DNA of 31,287 bases from a virus: positions 1-31,287 of IMG/VR virus record IMGVR_UViG_3300020578_003085; one strand, 5' to 3'. The translations under genes and the position numbers were made by a program. Below, piece by piece: positions 31,283 to 31,287 of this stretch; positions within the stretch are counted from its first letter, which is position 1; each line of letters starts with the position of its first letter. Below the pieces are notes generated by a model that worked only from the letters and a program-made list of their open reading frames with translations, had not been told where the DNA came from and did not search any database.

Positions 31283-31287
31283 AAAAA
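31279..31287 (+). CDS. First codons of a further gene, cut by the window end
   Basis: An ATG at 31279 overlaps the APS kinase stop as ATGA, the junction used by many genes here. Only Met-Lys-Lys can be read. Identity unknown. Confidence 0.4.

Noticed and set aside
1-31287. CRISPR arrays, tRNAs, insertion sequences, attachment sites
   Set aside because: No short regularly spaced repeats, cloverleaf-like segments, transposase or integrase genes, or flanking inverted repeats were seen; nearly all bases are in supported genes.

Overview
The window is an AT-rich, 31.3 kb stretch in which every supportable gene lies on the + strand. About 35 genes are packed end to end. Most junctions are ATGA (or GTGA) or TAATG overlaps, or longer overlaps of 8-47 nt. 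Only three intergenic spaces reach 30 nt or more: 15196-15239, 30813-30844 and 28112-28239. The last of these is filled by a 39-codon gene. No tRNA, rRNA, CRISPR array, insertion sequence, recombinase, or virion or replication gene is visible. Both ends cut through genes.

Almost all recognisable products make or assemble glycans. Spaced genes lack obvious Shine-Dalgarno sequences and TAA stops predominate, as in Bacteroidota and their viruses. The gene style (twitch-type radical SAM, repeated small SGNH proteins, minimal DegT, split TPP enzyme, short APS kinase) recalls large aquatic tailed phages. A glycan island in a phage of a Bacteroidota-like host is my preferred reading. A bacterial surface-polysaccharide island is not excluded, because no phage hallmark gene is present.

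Layout. (A) 1-5763: radical SAM protein (5' end missing), fucosyltransferase-like enzyme, short DegT aminotransferase, two SGNH proteins and an AGAT/StrB-like amidinotransferase. (B) 5765-15195: an SDR-glycosyltransferase fusion and three more members of a paralogous putative glycosyltransferase family, interleaved with three SGNH proteins, then a DUF5672-like protein and a 2-oxoglutarate oxygenase. (C) 15240-20503: a ColD-like PLP enzyme with His in place of the catalytic Lys, two GDP-fucose-synthase-like SDRs, another family glycosyltransferase and a GDP-mannose 4,6-dehydratase. Together these suggest a 3,6-dideoxyhexose (colitose-type) pathway. (D) 20508-25414: a small conserved helical protein, a second oxygenase, an RmlC-like epimerase, E1-alpha and E1-beta-like halves of a TPP enzyme, a GDP-mannose 3,5-epimerase and the sixth family glycosyltransferase. 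(E) 25425-31287: a DXD glycosyltransferase, a carbamoyltransferase with a tiny partner gene, a two-domain glycosyltransferase, GT2 and GT25 enzymes, an APS kinase and the first codons of another gene.

Taken together, the window can make unusual GDP-linked sugars (4-keto-6-deoxy, probably 3,6-dideoxy, and 3,5-epimerised), possibly amino and guanidino sugars. It can transfer them with more than ten glycosyltransferases, and may decorate them by carbamoylation, acylation or deacylation, hydroxylation and sulfation. The least described parts are a six-member glycosyltransferase-like family that falls into three sequence pairs, and a split TPP enzyme inside a deoxysugar locus.
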